A stretch of 64,000 bases of DNA from JABFSM01 sp963762545 (lineage in GTDB: Bacteria; Gemmatimonadota; Gemmatimonadetes; Gemmatimonadales; GWC2-71-9), in contig CAVXLC010000001.1 in the NCBI GenBank assembly GCA_963762545.1, positions 124,001 through 188,000 of the forward strand, read 5' to 3'. A program made the position numbers and the translations under genes. Every line of letters starts with the position of its first letter. Position 1 is the stretch's first letter. Below, piece after piece: positions 40,409-48,371 of this stretch. A model generated the notes under the pieces. That model saw only the letters and a program-made list of their open reading frames with translations. It made no database searches and was not told where the DNA came from.

Positions 40409-41923
40409 ATGGCGGGCAAGCCGCTCAGCGACGCCGACTACCTGCGCCACGACGCCACCGCGCTCGCGGGAATGATCCGGGATCGTGCGGTGAGTCCGCT
40501 CGAGCTGGTCGAAACCGCCATCGCCCGGATCGAGCGGTTCAACCCCCGGGTCAACGCGGTGATCCACCGCATGGACCGCTCGGCGCGCGCGGCGGCCGCG
40601 GGTCCGCTGCCGGACGGTCCCTTCCGCGGCGTCCCGCTGCTGCTCAAGGATCTCCTGGCCAGCGTCGCGGGCGAGCCGCTCGGCTGCGGCAGCCGCTTCC
40701 TCGACGGCTACACGCCGGATCATGACAGCGAGCTGGTGGCGCGCTACCGCCGCGCGGGCTTCATATTCCTCGGCAAGACCAACACCCCGGAGTTCGGCCT
40801 CACGCCGGTCACCGAGCCCGCCCGGTTCGGCCCCACCCACAATCCGTGGGACCTGACCCGCACCACCGGCGGTTCGAGCGGAGGCTCGGCGGCGGCGGTG
40901 GCGAGCGGGATGGTGCCGGTGGCCACCGGCGGCGACGGCGGCGGGTCGATCCGGATTCCCGCGGCCTGCTGCGGTCTGTTCGGGATGAAGCCGTCCCGGG
41001 GCCGGGTGCCCACCGGCCCCGACTTCGGGGAGATCTGGCACGGGGCGGTGGTCGAGCACGTGGTGACCCGCTCGGTCCGGGACAGTGCCGCCGTGCTCGA
41101 CGCGACCGCCGGCGCCGATGCCGGCGCGCCCTACGCCGCGCCGTACCAGGAGCGTCCCTTCGCCGCGGAGCTGCTCCGGGAGCCGGGGCGGCTCCGCATC
41201 GCCTTCACCGACCGGCCCTGGCTGGGCGGGACGGTGCACCCCGACTGCGCCGGCGCGCTCCGGGACACCGCGCGCTTCCTGGACGGCCTGGGCCATCACG
41301 TCGAGGAAGCCACGCCGACGTTCGACGGACGGGCCTTCGCGCGCGCCTTCCTCGCCATGATCACCGCCGAGCTGGCGGGCGACATCGCCGACGCCGAGCG
41401 GGAGCTCGGCCGCCGGGCCCACCGGGTGGATTTCGAGCCCGCCACCTGGGCACTCATGCTCCTGGGGCGCGCCATGCCCGCGTCGCAGCTCCTGGGCGCC
41501 GTCCGGCTGCTGCAACGAACCGCACGGGAGATCGCGCCGTTCTTCGAGCGCTACGACGTGCTGCTGACCCCGACGCTTGCGGCACCGCCGGTGCGCACCG
41601 GCGCGCTGCAACCCACCGCCTCGGAGCGGGCGCTCCTCGAGGTGATGGGCGCGCTGCACGCGGGCCGCGCCCTGCGGGCCGCGGGCATTCTCGAGCGCAC
41701 TGCCGACCGGGTGTTCGAGTTCATTCCGTGGACTCCGGTGATCAACGCCACCGGCCAGCCGGCGATGTCGGTCCCGCTCTGCTGGAACGCCGCGGGTCTT
41801 CCGATCGGCATGCACTTCGTGGGGCGGTTCGGTGACGAGGCTACGCTCTACCGGCTGGCGGCCCAGCTGGAACGGGCCCGCCCCTGGATGGACCGGCTGT
41901 CGCCCCTGGCACGGGAGACGTGA
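40409..41923 (+). CDS. Amidase-signature family hydrolase
   Basis: 504 residues from ATG 40409, behind AGGAGA. The Ser-cisSer-Lys triad is complete: Lys about 80 in LLLKDLL, cis-Ser in TTGGSSGGSAAAVA (about 155) and the nucleophile Ser in GGDGGGSIRIPA (about 177). Length and pattern fit 6-aminohexanoate-cyclic-dimer hydrolase-like amidases. It hydrolyses carboxamides, probably in the cytoplasm since no signal peptide is visible. It ends in front of two perfect hairpins shared with the convergent SWIB gene. Confidence 0.92.
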   Translation: MAGKPLSDADYLRHDATALAGMIRDRAVSPLELVETAIARIERFNPRVNAVIHRMDRSARAAAAGPLPDGPFRGVPLLLKDLLASVAGEPLGCGSRFLDGYTPDHDSELVARYRRAGFIFLGKTNTPEFGLTPVTEPARFGPTHNPWDLTRTTGGSSGGSAAAVASGMVPVATGGDGGGSIRIPAACCGLFGMKPSRGRVPTGPDFGEIWHGAVVEHVVTRSVRDSAAVLDATAGADAGAPYAAPYQERPFAAELLREPGRLRIAFTDRPWLGGTVHPDCAGALRDTARFLDGLGHHVEEATPTFDGRAFARAFLAMITAELAGDIADAERELGRRAHRVDFEPATWALMLLGRAMPASQLLGAVRLLQRTAREIAPFFERYDVLLTPTLAAPPVRTGALQPTASERALLEVMGALHAGRALRAAGILERTADRVFEFIPWTPVINATGQPAMSVPLCWNAAGLPIGMHFVGRFGDEATLYRLAAQLERARPWMDRLSPLARET

Positions 41924-41939
41924 GCGGCGGGCAAGCGAA

Positions 41940-41965
41940 AGGGCCGGGCGTTGCGGCCCGGCCCT
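41940..41965. terminator. Perfect 10-bp hairpin between convergent amidase and SWIB genes
   Basis: AGGGCCGGGC, six-base loop, GCCCGGCCCT, 16 bases after the amidase stop. On the minus strand it is followed by TTT, so it may stop transcription from both directions. Confidence 0.6.
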
Positions 41966-41970
41966 CTCTG

Positions 41971-41988
41971 CGTTCCCCAGGGGGAACG
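41971..41988. terminator. Second hairpin directly after the SWIB stop
   Basis: CGTTCCCC, AG, GGGGAACG: a perfect 8-bp stem with a 2-base loop, 2 bases from the SWIB stop codon on the minus strand. It probably works with the neighbouring hairpin. Confidence 0.45.
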
Positions 41989-41990
41989 GG

Positions 41991-42305
41991 CTACTTCATG
42001 TGCCGGGACACCAGCTTGGTCATTTCGAACATGTTGACGGTGCCCTTGCCGCCGAAGACCGCCTTCAGCGCCGCGTCGGCGTTGATGTTGCGGCGATTCT
42101 TCTTGTCCTGGAGGCCCTTCCGCTTGATGTAGGCCCAGAGCTTCTTGGTGACTTCGGTCCGGGGAATCGGCTTGGAACCGACGACTTCGCTGAGCGCCGC
42201 GTCGGGCTGCATCGGCTTCATGAACGCCGCACTCGGCTTCCGCTTGCTGGTCTTCTTGGCGACCTTCCTCTTCGCGGACTTCTTAGCGGCCTTTTTCTTC
42301 GCCAT
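41991..42305 (-). CDS. SWIB/MDM2-domain protein with Lys-rich N-terminal tail
   Basis: 104 residues from ATG 42305, behind AGGAGA. The first ~28 residues are a basic, alanine-lysine histone-like tail (MAKKKAAKKSAKRKVAKK). Residues about 30-104 form a SWIB domain: MQPDAALSEVVGSKPIPRTEVTKKLW, AYIKRKGLQDKKNRRNI and FEMTKLVSRHMK. The family is known from eukaryotic SWI/SNF, from chlamydiae (including a topoisomerase fusion) and from scattered soil bacteria. The basic tail suggests a nucleoid-associated DNA-binding protein. Confidence 0.88.
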   Translation of the reverse strand: MAKKKAAKKSAKRKVAKKTSKRKPSAAFMKPMQPDAALSEVVGSKPIPRTEVTKKLWAYIKRKGLQDKKNRRNINADAALKAVFGGKGTVNMFEMTKLVSRHMK

Positions 42306-42365
42306 CGATACGTCTCCTGTCGAGGGTCCGAACGGGGACTGCGGGGGCGCAACGAAGTACTCCCG

Positions 42366-42430
42366 GAAGCAAAAGTTAAGCATCTTCGCTGTGGACACAA
42401 TAGGGAAAAACTCGATTTTCCCTCGGAAAG
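42366..42430. promoter_or_regulatory. Divergent promoter region with a perfect 8-bp dyad
   Basis: This is the most AT-rich stretch near here. On the minus strand TTGTGT-N16-TAACTT fits a promoter for the SWIB gene. On the plus strand AGGGAAAA (42402-42409) and TTTTCCCT (42416-42423) form a perfect dyad with a 6-base centre, 13 bases before ATG 42437, positioned as an operator or 5' hairpin for the HEAT-cyclophilin gene. Confidence 0.45.
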
Positions 42431-42436
42431 CACCCT

Positions 42437-44485
42437 ATGCGCCCGCTTTTGACCCTCTGGCTCCTCCTTTTTGCCCTCGGGGCGCGTCCCGCGGCGGCCC
42501 AATCGGGCGCGTCGCTCCGCGCGGAGATCCTCCGGGCGGAAGACCGCCGTGCTCCCTCGGACGCGGACCTTCTCCTCCTGAAAGGCAGCCTGCGCCACCC
42601 CGACACCACGGTGGCGCTCCAGGCGATTCGCGCGCTGGGGCGCCTGGAACGCCCCGGCGTCGCCGCCGCGCTGGTTCCGCTGCTGGCCCACGCCTCCGGG
42701 CGCATTCGCGCATCGGCCGCCGAGGCGGTGGCCCAGGCGGCCCAGGGATTTCGCGGCGATTCCTCGGCCTCCCACCGGGGAGCGGCGTGGCGCGAGCTCA
42801 TCGCGGCGCTCTCGGCGCGGGCCGGCCTCGAGCGGGATCCGGACGTCGCCGGAGCGCTGGCGCTCTCCCTCGGCCGGCTGCCCTATCTCACGGCGGAGGA
42901 AATCGGCTCGGCGAGGGACCGGCTGGTGGCGCTGTCCCGCACCGTCGGGGAAGACCGCAGCGCGGCCCGGAGCGTGGCGCGCGGGCTCGAGACCCTGGTC
43001 CGGGCCACCTGGCGGCGGGTTCCCCTGGACAGCGGACTGGCGACGCTGCTCCGGACCCAGGCCGCCGGCGCGGTGGAAGAGCCGGTCCGGCGCCACGCGC
43101 TCGGCGCGCTCCTTGCCGCGCAGGCGGCGGACTCCGGGACGATCGCCGGGTTGCTGGGTTCGAGCGACCCGCAGAGCCGCCGCCTCGCCGCCACCGGCTT
43201 CGCGGCCATCCCCCCGGGAGCCGCGCGGGACCGGTTGCTCGACGCGGCGCTCGCCGACCCCGCGCCCATGGTGCGGATCGAGGCGCTCCGCGCCGTGGCC
43301 CACCAGAAGGATGCCGCGTGGTGCCCCCGCCTCGTCGCGGCGGCGGAAGATCCCGCGTCGGCGGTGTCGCTCCTGGCGATCGACCTTCTGGCGGAGTGCG
43401 GCTCGGATTCCGTGGCGGTTGCCCGGCTCGCCGGGTTGGCCTCCGCTCCCTCGGACACCTGGCATCGCCCGGCGCACGCGCTGGTGAGCCTGGCTCGGGC
43501 GGCCCCGGAGCGCGCGCGGGAAACGCTCCCCCGGGCGAGCGCGCAGGAGCCCTGGCAGTCCCGGATGTACGCCGCGCGCGCCGCCGCGGTGCTCCGGGAC
43601 GCCGAGGCGTTGTTCCGCCTCGCCGCCGACCGCGTGGCCAACGTGCGCGAGGCGGCCATCGCGGGCCTCGCGGCGGTGCGCGGCCACGCCGCCGACAGCG
43701 TCTATCGGGCGGCTCTCGGCGCGACGGATGGTCAGCTGCTCATCGGCGCGGCCACCGCGCTCGCGGGCAGTCCGGCCCGCGACGAGGCAGCCACCGCCTT
43801 GCTCGGCGCACTGGCCCGCTCCACCCGGGAGCGGCGGGAGACTTCCCGGGACGCGCGGGTGGCGCTGCTCACCCGGCTGCATCAGCTGGGCGGTCCGCCC
43901 AGCGCAACGGCACTGCTCTCCTATCTCCGGGATTTCGATCCGGTCATCGCCGAGTCGGCGGCGGTCGTGCTCACCGGGTGGACCGGACGACCGCAGCACG
44001 CCGCGCCGCGACGCCTCCCGATCGTGGCGGTCTCGGCGAAGGAGCTGGATGCGCTCCGCGGGATGGTGTTCCGGATCACCCTGGCCTCGGGCGTGGTGGT
44101 GGTGCAGCCGGACCTCGACGCCGCCCCCTTAACGACGGTCCGGCTGGCGCGTCTGGCACGGCGGGGGTATTTCGACGGGCTCACGCTCCACCGGGTTGTT
44201 CCCAACTTCGTGCTGCAGGGGGGGAGCCCCGGCGCCAACGAATATGCGGGGGATGGACCGTTCCTCCGGGACGAGCTCGGCCCCAGCCCGCACGATCGCG
44301 GGACGCTCGGGGTGTCCACTCGGGGTCGCGACACGGGGGACGGCCAGATCTTCGTCAACCTGGTGGACAATCCCCGGCTCGATTTCGAGTACACCGTGTG
44401 GGGACGGGTGGTTGCGGGGATGGAGCTGCTGGATGCGGCCCGGGAGGGGGAGGTCATGCGACGGGTCGAAATCCGACCGCGTTGA
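42437..44485 (+). CDS. Exported HEAT-repeat protein with C-terminal cyclophilin domain
   Basis: 682 residues with signal peptide LLTLWLLLFALGARPAAAQ. Residues about 45-520 are a series of HEAT-like helical repeats (HPDTTVALQAIRALGRL, HASGRIRASAAEAVAQA, RVANVREAAIAGLAAVRG). From about 541 a cyclophilin-type peptidyl-prolyl isomerase domain follows (RRGYFDGLTLHRVVPNFVLQGG, where FDGLTLHRVVPNFV gives the active-site His-Arg). The HEAT part probably binds a client and the cyclophilin part folds it in the periplasm. A 54-base gap with its own promoter separates it from the next gene. Confidence 0.88.
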   Translation: MRPLLTLWLLLFALGARPAAAQSGASLRAEILRAEDRRAPSDADLLLLKGSLRHPDTTVALQAIRALGRLERPGVAAALVPLLAHASGRIRASAAEAVAQAAQGFRGDSSASHRGAAWRELIAALSARAGLERDPDVAGALALSLGRLPYLTAEEIGSARDRLVALSRTVGEDRSAARSVARGLETLVRATWRRVPLDSGLATLLRTQAAGAVEEPVRRHALGALLAAQAADSGTIAGLLGSSDPQSRRLAATGFAAIPPGAARDRLLDAALADPAPMVRIEALRAVAHQKDAAWCPRLVAAAEDPASAVSLLAIDLLAECGSDSVAVARLAGLASAPSDTWHRPAHALVSLARAAPERARETLPRASAQEPWQSRMYAARAAAVLRDAEALFRLAADRVANVREAAIAGLAAVRGHAADSVYRAALGATDGQLLIGAATALAGSPARDEAATALLGALARSTRERRETSRDARVALLTRLHQLGGPPSATALLSYLRDFDPVIAESAAVVLTGWTGRPQHAAPRRLPIVAVSAKELDALRGMVFRITLASGVVVVQPDLDAAPLTTVRLARLARRGYFDGLTLHRVVPNFVLQGGSPGANEYAGDGPFLRDELGPSPHDRGTLGVSTRGRDTGDGQIFVNLVDNPRLDFEYTVWGRVVAGMELLDAAREGEVMRRVEIRPR

Positions 44486-44510
44486 CCCCCTATCCCCCGG
44501 GCAGTACGTT
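44482..44510 (+). promoter_or_regulatory. Promoter TTGACC-N17-TACGTT
   Basis: TTGACC (44482-44487), 17 bases, TACGTT (44505-44510). It is the best sigma-70-like match seen in the window. The expected start near 44517 leaves a leader of about 22 nt with GGAGG at 44530-44534 before ATG 44539. The -35 overlaps the stop codon of the HEAT-cyclophilin gene. Confidence 0.6.
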
Positions 44511-44538
44511 CAGGAAGGCCTCGGATCCCGGAGGATCT

Positions 44539-45144
44539 ATGCGCATTGCCCGTTGGACGTCTTTCGCTGTCGCGGCCGTGGTGGCCGCCGTGCTGGTCAC
44601 CCCCGTTCGCGCGCAGCAGGTCGAGATCAAGCCTGCGGTCAAGGTGAAGCGGGACAAGTACGTTCTGACCGCCGAGGAGATCGCCGAGCGGCCGGATATC
44701 ACCAACGCGTACGACGCGGTCCGGCTGCTTCGCCCCACCTTCCTCAGGCCCACCCGGGCCAAGGGTTCCATGGCCGTGGGATCCACCGGGGCGTACCGCC
44801 CCAAGATCGACTTCAAATCGCTCGGCGGCACCAGCGACCCCGGATCGGGCGGCGGCGGGTCGTCGGCCCCGGATCCCTACAAGCCCAGCGGCACGGATCC
44901 GACCCAGCCCTCCGGCGGCACCGATCCGTACGGTAGCTCCTCGGGTGGCGCCAATGCCTCGCTCATGCCGGTCCTGTATCTGGACGAGATCAAGCAGGAG
45001 CAGGTCGAGGAAATGAAGAACGTGCCGGTGGCGGACATCATCGAGATCCGTTACATGGGGGGCACCGAGGCCTCGGGGCGGTACGGCTCGGGACACGAAG
45101 GCGGAGCCATCCTGGTCAAGACCAAGCGACTCGGCAACGAATGA
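44539..45144 (+). CDS. Exported protein resembling a TonB-receptor plug fragment
   Basis: 201 residues with signal peptide ASFAVAAVVAAVLV-type (residues 5-25, ending VRAQ). A Gly/Ser/Pro-rich low-complexity linker (about 100-140) separates two parts. The start of the mature protein (ITNAYDAVRLLRPTFL) and the end (VADIIEIRYMGGTEASGRYGSGHEGGAILVKTKR) resemble the plug-domain signature of outer-membrane TonB receptors, but no barrel follows. It is coupled to the M28 peptidase through ATGA. It could be a small envelope adaptor; no firm function. Confidence 0.7.
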   Translation: MRIARWTSFAVAAVVAAVLVTPVRAQQVEIKPAVKVKRDKYVLTAEEIAERPDITNAYDAVRLLRPTFLRPTRAKGSMAVGSTGAYRPKIDFKSLGGTSDPGSGGGGSSAPDPYKPSGTDPTQPSGGTDPYGSSSGGANASLMPVLYLDEIKQEQVEEMKNVPVADIIEIRYMGGTEASGRYGSGHEGGAILVKTKRLGNE

Positions 45145-46079
45145 CCCGCCTTGCGGGTCGTGACGCACTCCAGCGCGCCGGCCTTCTGGCCGGCGCGCTC
45201 GCGCTTGGGGGCCTGATCGCGCCACTGCTGGTCTCCGCACAGGGCGTCGCCGCCGTCGACACCGCGGGGCTCATGGCCACGGTGCGGGTGCTGGCGGCCG
45301 ATTCGATGGAAGGCCGGCGGATCGGCACCCCGGGGGGCGCCCGCGCGAGGGCCTACCTCCTGCGGCGTCTGGCCGCTCTCGGCGTGTCCCCGCTGGTAGC
45401 CGGGTATCAGGAGCCGTTCCGGGTCACCGACTCCACCGGCGGGGTGAACCTGCTGGGCCTGATCCCCGGCACCCGGTATCCCGGCCGGTACATCGTGCTT
45501 TCGGCCCACTACGACCACGTCGGGATCAAGGGGGGCCAGATCTACAATGGCGCCGACGACAACGCCTCGGGTACCGCGGCGGTCCTCGCCATCGCCGAGG
45601 CGCTCGAGCGGACGCCGCTCTCGCATTCGGTGATCGTGGCCCTGCTGGATGGGGAAGAAAGCGGTCTCCTCGGCGCCAAGGCGTTCCTGGCCGCCAAGCC
45701 GGTGCCGGTGGAGGCGATCGCGCTGAACGTGAACCTCGACATGGTGAGCCACAGCGACAGCGGGGACCTGTGGGCCGCGGGGACGGCGCAAACCCCGGCG
45801 CTCCGGCCGGTGCTCGATTCCCTCGCGACGGTGGCGCCGGTCCACCTCCGCTTCGGGCACGACCGTGCCGGGGTCGCGGGGCAGCAGGACTGGACCAACG
45901 ATTCCGACCACGGTCCCTTCCACGCCGCCGGCATCCCGTTCATCTACTTCGGCGTGGAGGACCACAAGGACTATCACCGGCCCACCGACGATCCCGAAAC
46001 GATCACGCCCGCCTTTTTCGGGCGGGCGGTCGGGACCATGCTGGCCGCGCTGCGGCGGCTGGACCGGGTCCGGGAGTAG
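45141..46079 (+). CDS. Exported M28-family aminopeptidase
   Basis: 312 residues. The N-terminus has a signal or anchor (LLAGALALGGLIAPLLVSAQ). The zinc site is clear: His in LSAHYDHVG, the bridging Asp in NGADDNASG, Glu-Glu in LLDGEESGLLG (base and ligand), Asp in NLDMVSHS and a final His in HGPFHAAGIPFIYF. M28 enzymes remove N-terminal residues from peptides with two Zn ions. It overlaps the preceding gene's stop as ATGA and ends 3 bases before the stop of a convergent gene. Confidence 0.92.
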   Translation: MTRLAGRDALQRAGLLAGALALGGLIAPLLVSAQGVAAVDTAGLMATVRVLAADSMEGRRIGTPGGARARAYLLRRLAALGVSPLVAGYQEPFRVTDSTGGVNLLGLIPGTRYPGRYIVLSAHYDHVGIKGGQIYNGADDNASGTAAVLAIAEALERTPLSHSVIVALLDGEESGLLGAKAFLAAKPVPVEAIALNVNLDMVSHSDSGDLWAAGTAQTPALRPVLDSLATVAPVHLRFGHDRAGVAGQQDWTNDSDHGPFHAAGIPFIYFGVEDHKDYHRPTDDPETITPAFFGRAVGTMLAALRRLDRVRE

Positions 46080-46082
46080 CCG

Positions 46083-46493
46083 CTACTTCTTGAGCATCAC
46101 GAACGTCGCCGTGATGGACACGGCGCCGCCCTGGGAGCACTCGGTCCCCCCCTTGAGGGTCCCGTTCTCGATTGTCGCCTCGGTCTTGCACTCCATCCCC
46201 ATGATGTCCTGGGCCCAGGAAATCTGGGCGCCTTCCACCTTGAAATCCCGGACCTCCGCGGCGTCGATCGGCTGATCGGACTGGACCTGGAGCGTCACCT
46301 TCCAGACCTCCGCTTCCTTCGCGATGACCAGCCGGAGCGCTCCCGGCGGGGCCTGGTCCGACTGGTAGGGCCCTTCCCAGGTGCCGATCAGCTTGGGGGA
46401 AATGTCATCGGTCTTGGGCATCGGCATCTGGGCGGAGAGGCCGCCGGCGGCGAGCGCCAGCAACCCGAGCAATACGGACGCGGAACGAAGCAT
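46083..46493 (-). CDS. Small exported protein, unknown function
   Basis: 136 residues with signal peptide SASVLLGLLALAAGGLSAQ. The mature domain of about 115 residues is mostly beta strand (GTWEGPYQSDQAPPGALRLVIAKEAEVWKVTLQVQ), as in small lipocalin-like or THAP-type exported domains; no family is recognised. ATG 46493 is preceded by GAGAGG. It lies downstream of coaA on the same strand with a 66-base gap. Confidence 0.7.
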   Translation of the reverse strand: MLRSASVLLGLLALAAGGLSAQMPMPKTDDISPKLIGTWEGPYQSDQAPPGALRLVIAKEAEVWKVTLQVQSDQPIDAAEVRDFKVEGAQISWAQDIMGMECKTEATIENGTLKGGTECSQGGAVSITATFVMLKK

Positions 46494-46559
46494 GGTGACC
46501 TCTCGGATAGGTGATACTGAGAACGCGAATCGGGCTCCGGATGTTTCACCGGGCCCGGG

Positions 46560-47495
46560 TTACAGTCGTCTGAGCCTGACCCGCTCCACCCGGTGGTTGG
46601 CGCTCTTCTCGAGAATCAGGTGGGCCCGCTCCCGGGTGGGGAGGATATTCTCCCGGAGATTGGCGCCGTTGATCTCGTCCCAGACGCGGCCGGCAAAGGC
46701 CGCGGCCTCCTCGTCGGACAGGTGCGCGTACTTTCGAAAATACGACTTCGGGTCCCGGAATGCCGTCTCCCGGAGCCGCCGGAACCGCGCGAGGAACCAT
46801 TCCTTGACGTGGGCTTCGGCGGCGTCGACATAGAGCGAGAAGTCGAAGTAGTCCGATACGAAGAGCCCGGCCCCGTCTTCCTGCTGCCGGGGGCCCCCCT
46901 CCAGCACGTTGAGGCCTTCCAGAATCAGGATGTCCGGCTGCCGGATGACCTGGGCTTCGTCGGCGACGATATCGTACGTCAGGTGGGAATACACCGGCAC
47001 GGTGACTTCGGCGACGCCGGCCTTGAGGCTGGCCACGAACCGGAGCAGGCGCCGGACGTCATAGCTCTCGGGGAATCCCTTGCGGGCCATGAGTCCCCGT
47101 TCCTCGAGGACCCGGTTCGGAAAGAGGAATCCGTCGGTGGTGACGAGGTCGACCCGCGGATGATCGGGCCAGCGGGCCAGCAGGGCCCGGAGCACCCGCG
47201 CCGTGGTGCTCTTCCCGACCGCCACGCTGCCGGCGATGCCCAGAACGTAGGGGCTCCGGCAGATGGTCTTGCCCAGAAAGCGATCGGTGACGCGTTCCAG
47301 CTCCTTGGTGGCGGCGACGTGCAGGTTGAGCAGGCGCGAGAGCGCGAGGTAGACCTCCTCGACCTCGTTCAGCGAGAGCGCCTCGTTGAGGCCCTGGAGC
47401 TCGGCCAGGTCCGTCACCGAGAGGGTGAGCGGCGTGGCGTCCCGCAGCCGGGCCCATTCGGCCCGGCTGAAATTCGTGTAGGCGGAGACGGTCAT
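46560..47495 (-). CDS. coaA: Type I pantothenate kinase
   Basis: 311 residues, normal for CoaA. The P-loop is GSVAVGKST (89-97). VDLVTTDGFLFPN, KGFPESYDVRRLLRF and DYFDFSLYVDA are family signatures, and SYFRKYAHL precedes the C-terminal RANLILEKS-type end. It phosphorylates pantothenate, the first step of coenzyme A synthesis, in the cytoplasm. The start codon is 7 nt behind a TAGCTT box on this strand, so the mRNA is probably leaderless. Confidence 0.95.
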   Translation of the reverse strand: MTVSAYTNFSRAEWARLRDATPLTLSVTDLAELQGLNEALSLNEVEEVYLALSRLLNLHVAATKELERVTDRFLGKTICRSPYVLGIAGSVAVGKSTTARVLRALLARWPDHPRVDLVTTDGFLFPNRVLEERGLMARKGFPESYDVRRLLRFVASLKAGVAEVTVPVYSHLTYDIVADEAQVIRQPDILILEGLNVLEGGPRQQEDGAGLFVSDYFDFSLYVDAAEAHVKEWFLARFRRLRETAFRDPKSYFRKYAHLSDEEAAAFAGRVWDEINGANLRENILPTRERAHLILEKSANHRVERVRLRRL

Positions 47496-47502
47496 GTACT
47501 GG

Positions 47503-47508
47503 AAGCTA
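47503..47508 (-). promoter_or_regulatory. TAGCTT -10 box of coaA
   Basis: TAGCTT on the minus strand ends 7 nt before ATG 47495 with no ribosome binding site between. Confidence 0.6.
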
Positions 47509-47572
47509 CATGGCGGCGGTATGTTCCGCCTGATGCACCACAGCCTTCCTTCTTCGACGGCCTGAGGCACCG

Positions 47573-48337
47573 ATGCGCGATGCGGATTCGCTGACCGGCA
47601 GGGTGGCGCTGGTGACGGGCGGGGGACGCGGCATCGGGCGGGCCATCGCGACCCGCCTGGCCGAGGCGGGGGCGGGCGTGGCGATTGCCAGCCGAAAGCT
47701 CGAGGTGCTCCAGCGGACCGCAGAAGCGCTGGCGCACCTGCCGGGGCGGGTCCATCCGATCGCCTGCCACGTGGGGCGCCGCGACGAGCTGGAGCGCGCC
47801 GTGCGGGACACCGAATCGGCGCTGGGTCCGATCGACATCCTGGTGAACAACAGCGCCACCAACGTCCAGACCGGCTCCGCCCTCGACGCCACCGACGAGC
47901 AGCTCGACAAGATGATCGAAGTGAATCTCAAGGCGGCCTTTCGGCTGGTGAACCTGGTCGCGCCGGGAATGATCGCGCGCGGGAGGGGCGGCTCGATCAT
48001 CAACCTCGTGTCGGTCTCCGGCCTCAAGCCCCAGCCGGGCAGCATCCTGTACAGCATGACCAAGGCGGCGCTGATCATGCTCACCCGGGCCTGGGCCCGG
48101 GAGCTGGGGCCGCACCGGATCCGGGTCAACGCCATCGCGCCCGGGCTGATCCAGACCGAGTTCAGCGAATACCTGTGGAACGATCCGGTGCGGCGGAAGG
48201 AGTTCGCCGGCGATCAGGTGCTGCCCCACCTGGGACAGCCCGCGGAAGTGGGCGCGGCGGCGCTGTTCCTGGCGGGCGACGGCGCGTCGTTCGTGACCGG
48301 GCAGGTGCTGGTGGTGGATGGGGGATTGCTGGCGTGA
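47573..48337 (+). CDS. Short-chain dehydrogenase/reductase (FabG-like)
   Basis: 254 residues of classical SDR. The NAD(P) motif is TGGGRGIG (about 15-22), NNSATN replaces the usual NNAG, the catalytic Ser lies in NLVSVSG, and YSMTK is the YxxxK pair. GQVLVVDGG at the end is typical. The exact substrate cannot be told. A TATGTT box at 47520-47525 would give a leader of about 45 nt. The MATE gene behind it has its own leaderless box. Confidence 0.92.
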   Translation: MRDADSLTGRVALVTGGGRGIGRAIATRLAEAGAGVAIASRKLEVLQRTAEALAHLPGRVHPIACHVGRRDELERAVRDTESALGPIDILVNNSATNVQTGSALDATDEQLDKMIEVNLKAAFRLVNLVAPGMIARGRGGSIINLVSVSGLKPQPGSILYSMTKAALIMLTRAWARELGPHRIRVNAIAPGLIQTEFSEYLWNDPVRRKEFAGDQVLPHLGQPAEVGAAALFLAGDGASFVTGQVLVVDGGLLA

Positions 48338-48356
48338 GGGCCGGACCCGGCCAGAT

Positions 48357-48362
48357 TATTTT
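48357..48362 (+). promoter_or_regulatory. TATTTT -10 box of the MATE gene
   Basis: TATTTT lies 9 nt before ATG 48372 with only C and G between, which fits a leaderless start. Confidence 0.5.
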
Positions 48363-48371
48363 CCCGGCCCC

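Noticed and set aside
42145..44538. Open frame running through the HEAT-cyclophilin gene into the plug-like protein
   Set aside because: Extreme Arg/Gly/Pro composition; the true start at 44539 has a signal peptide, GGAGG and a TTGACC/TACGTT promoter.
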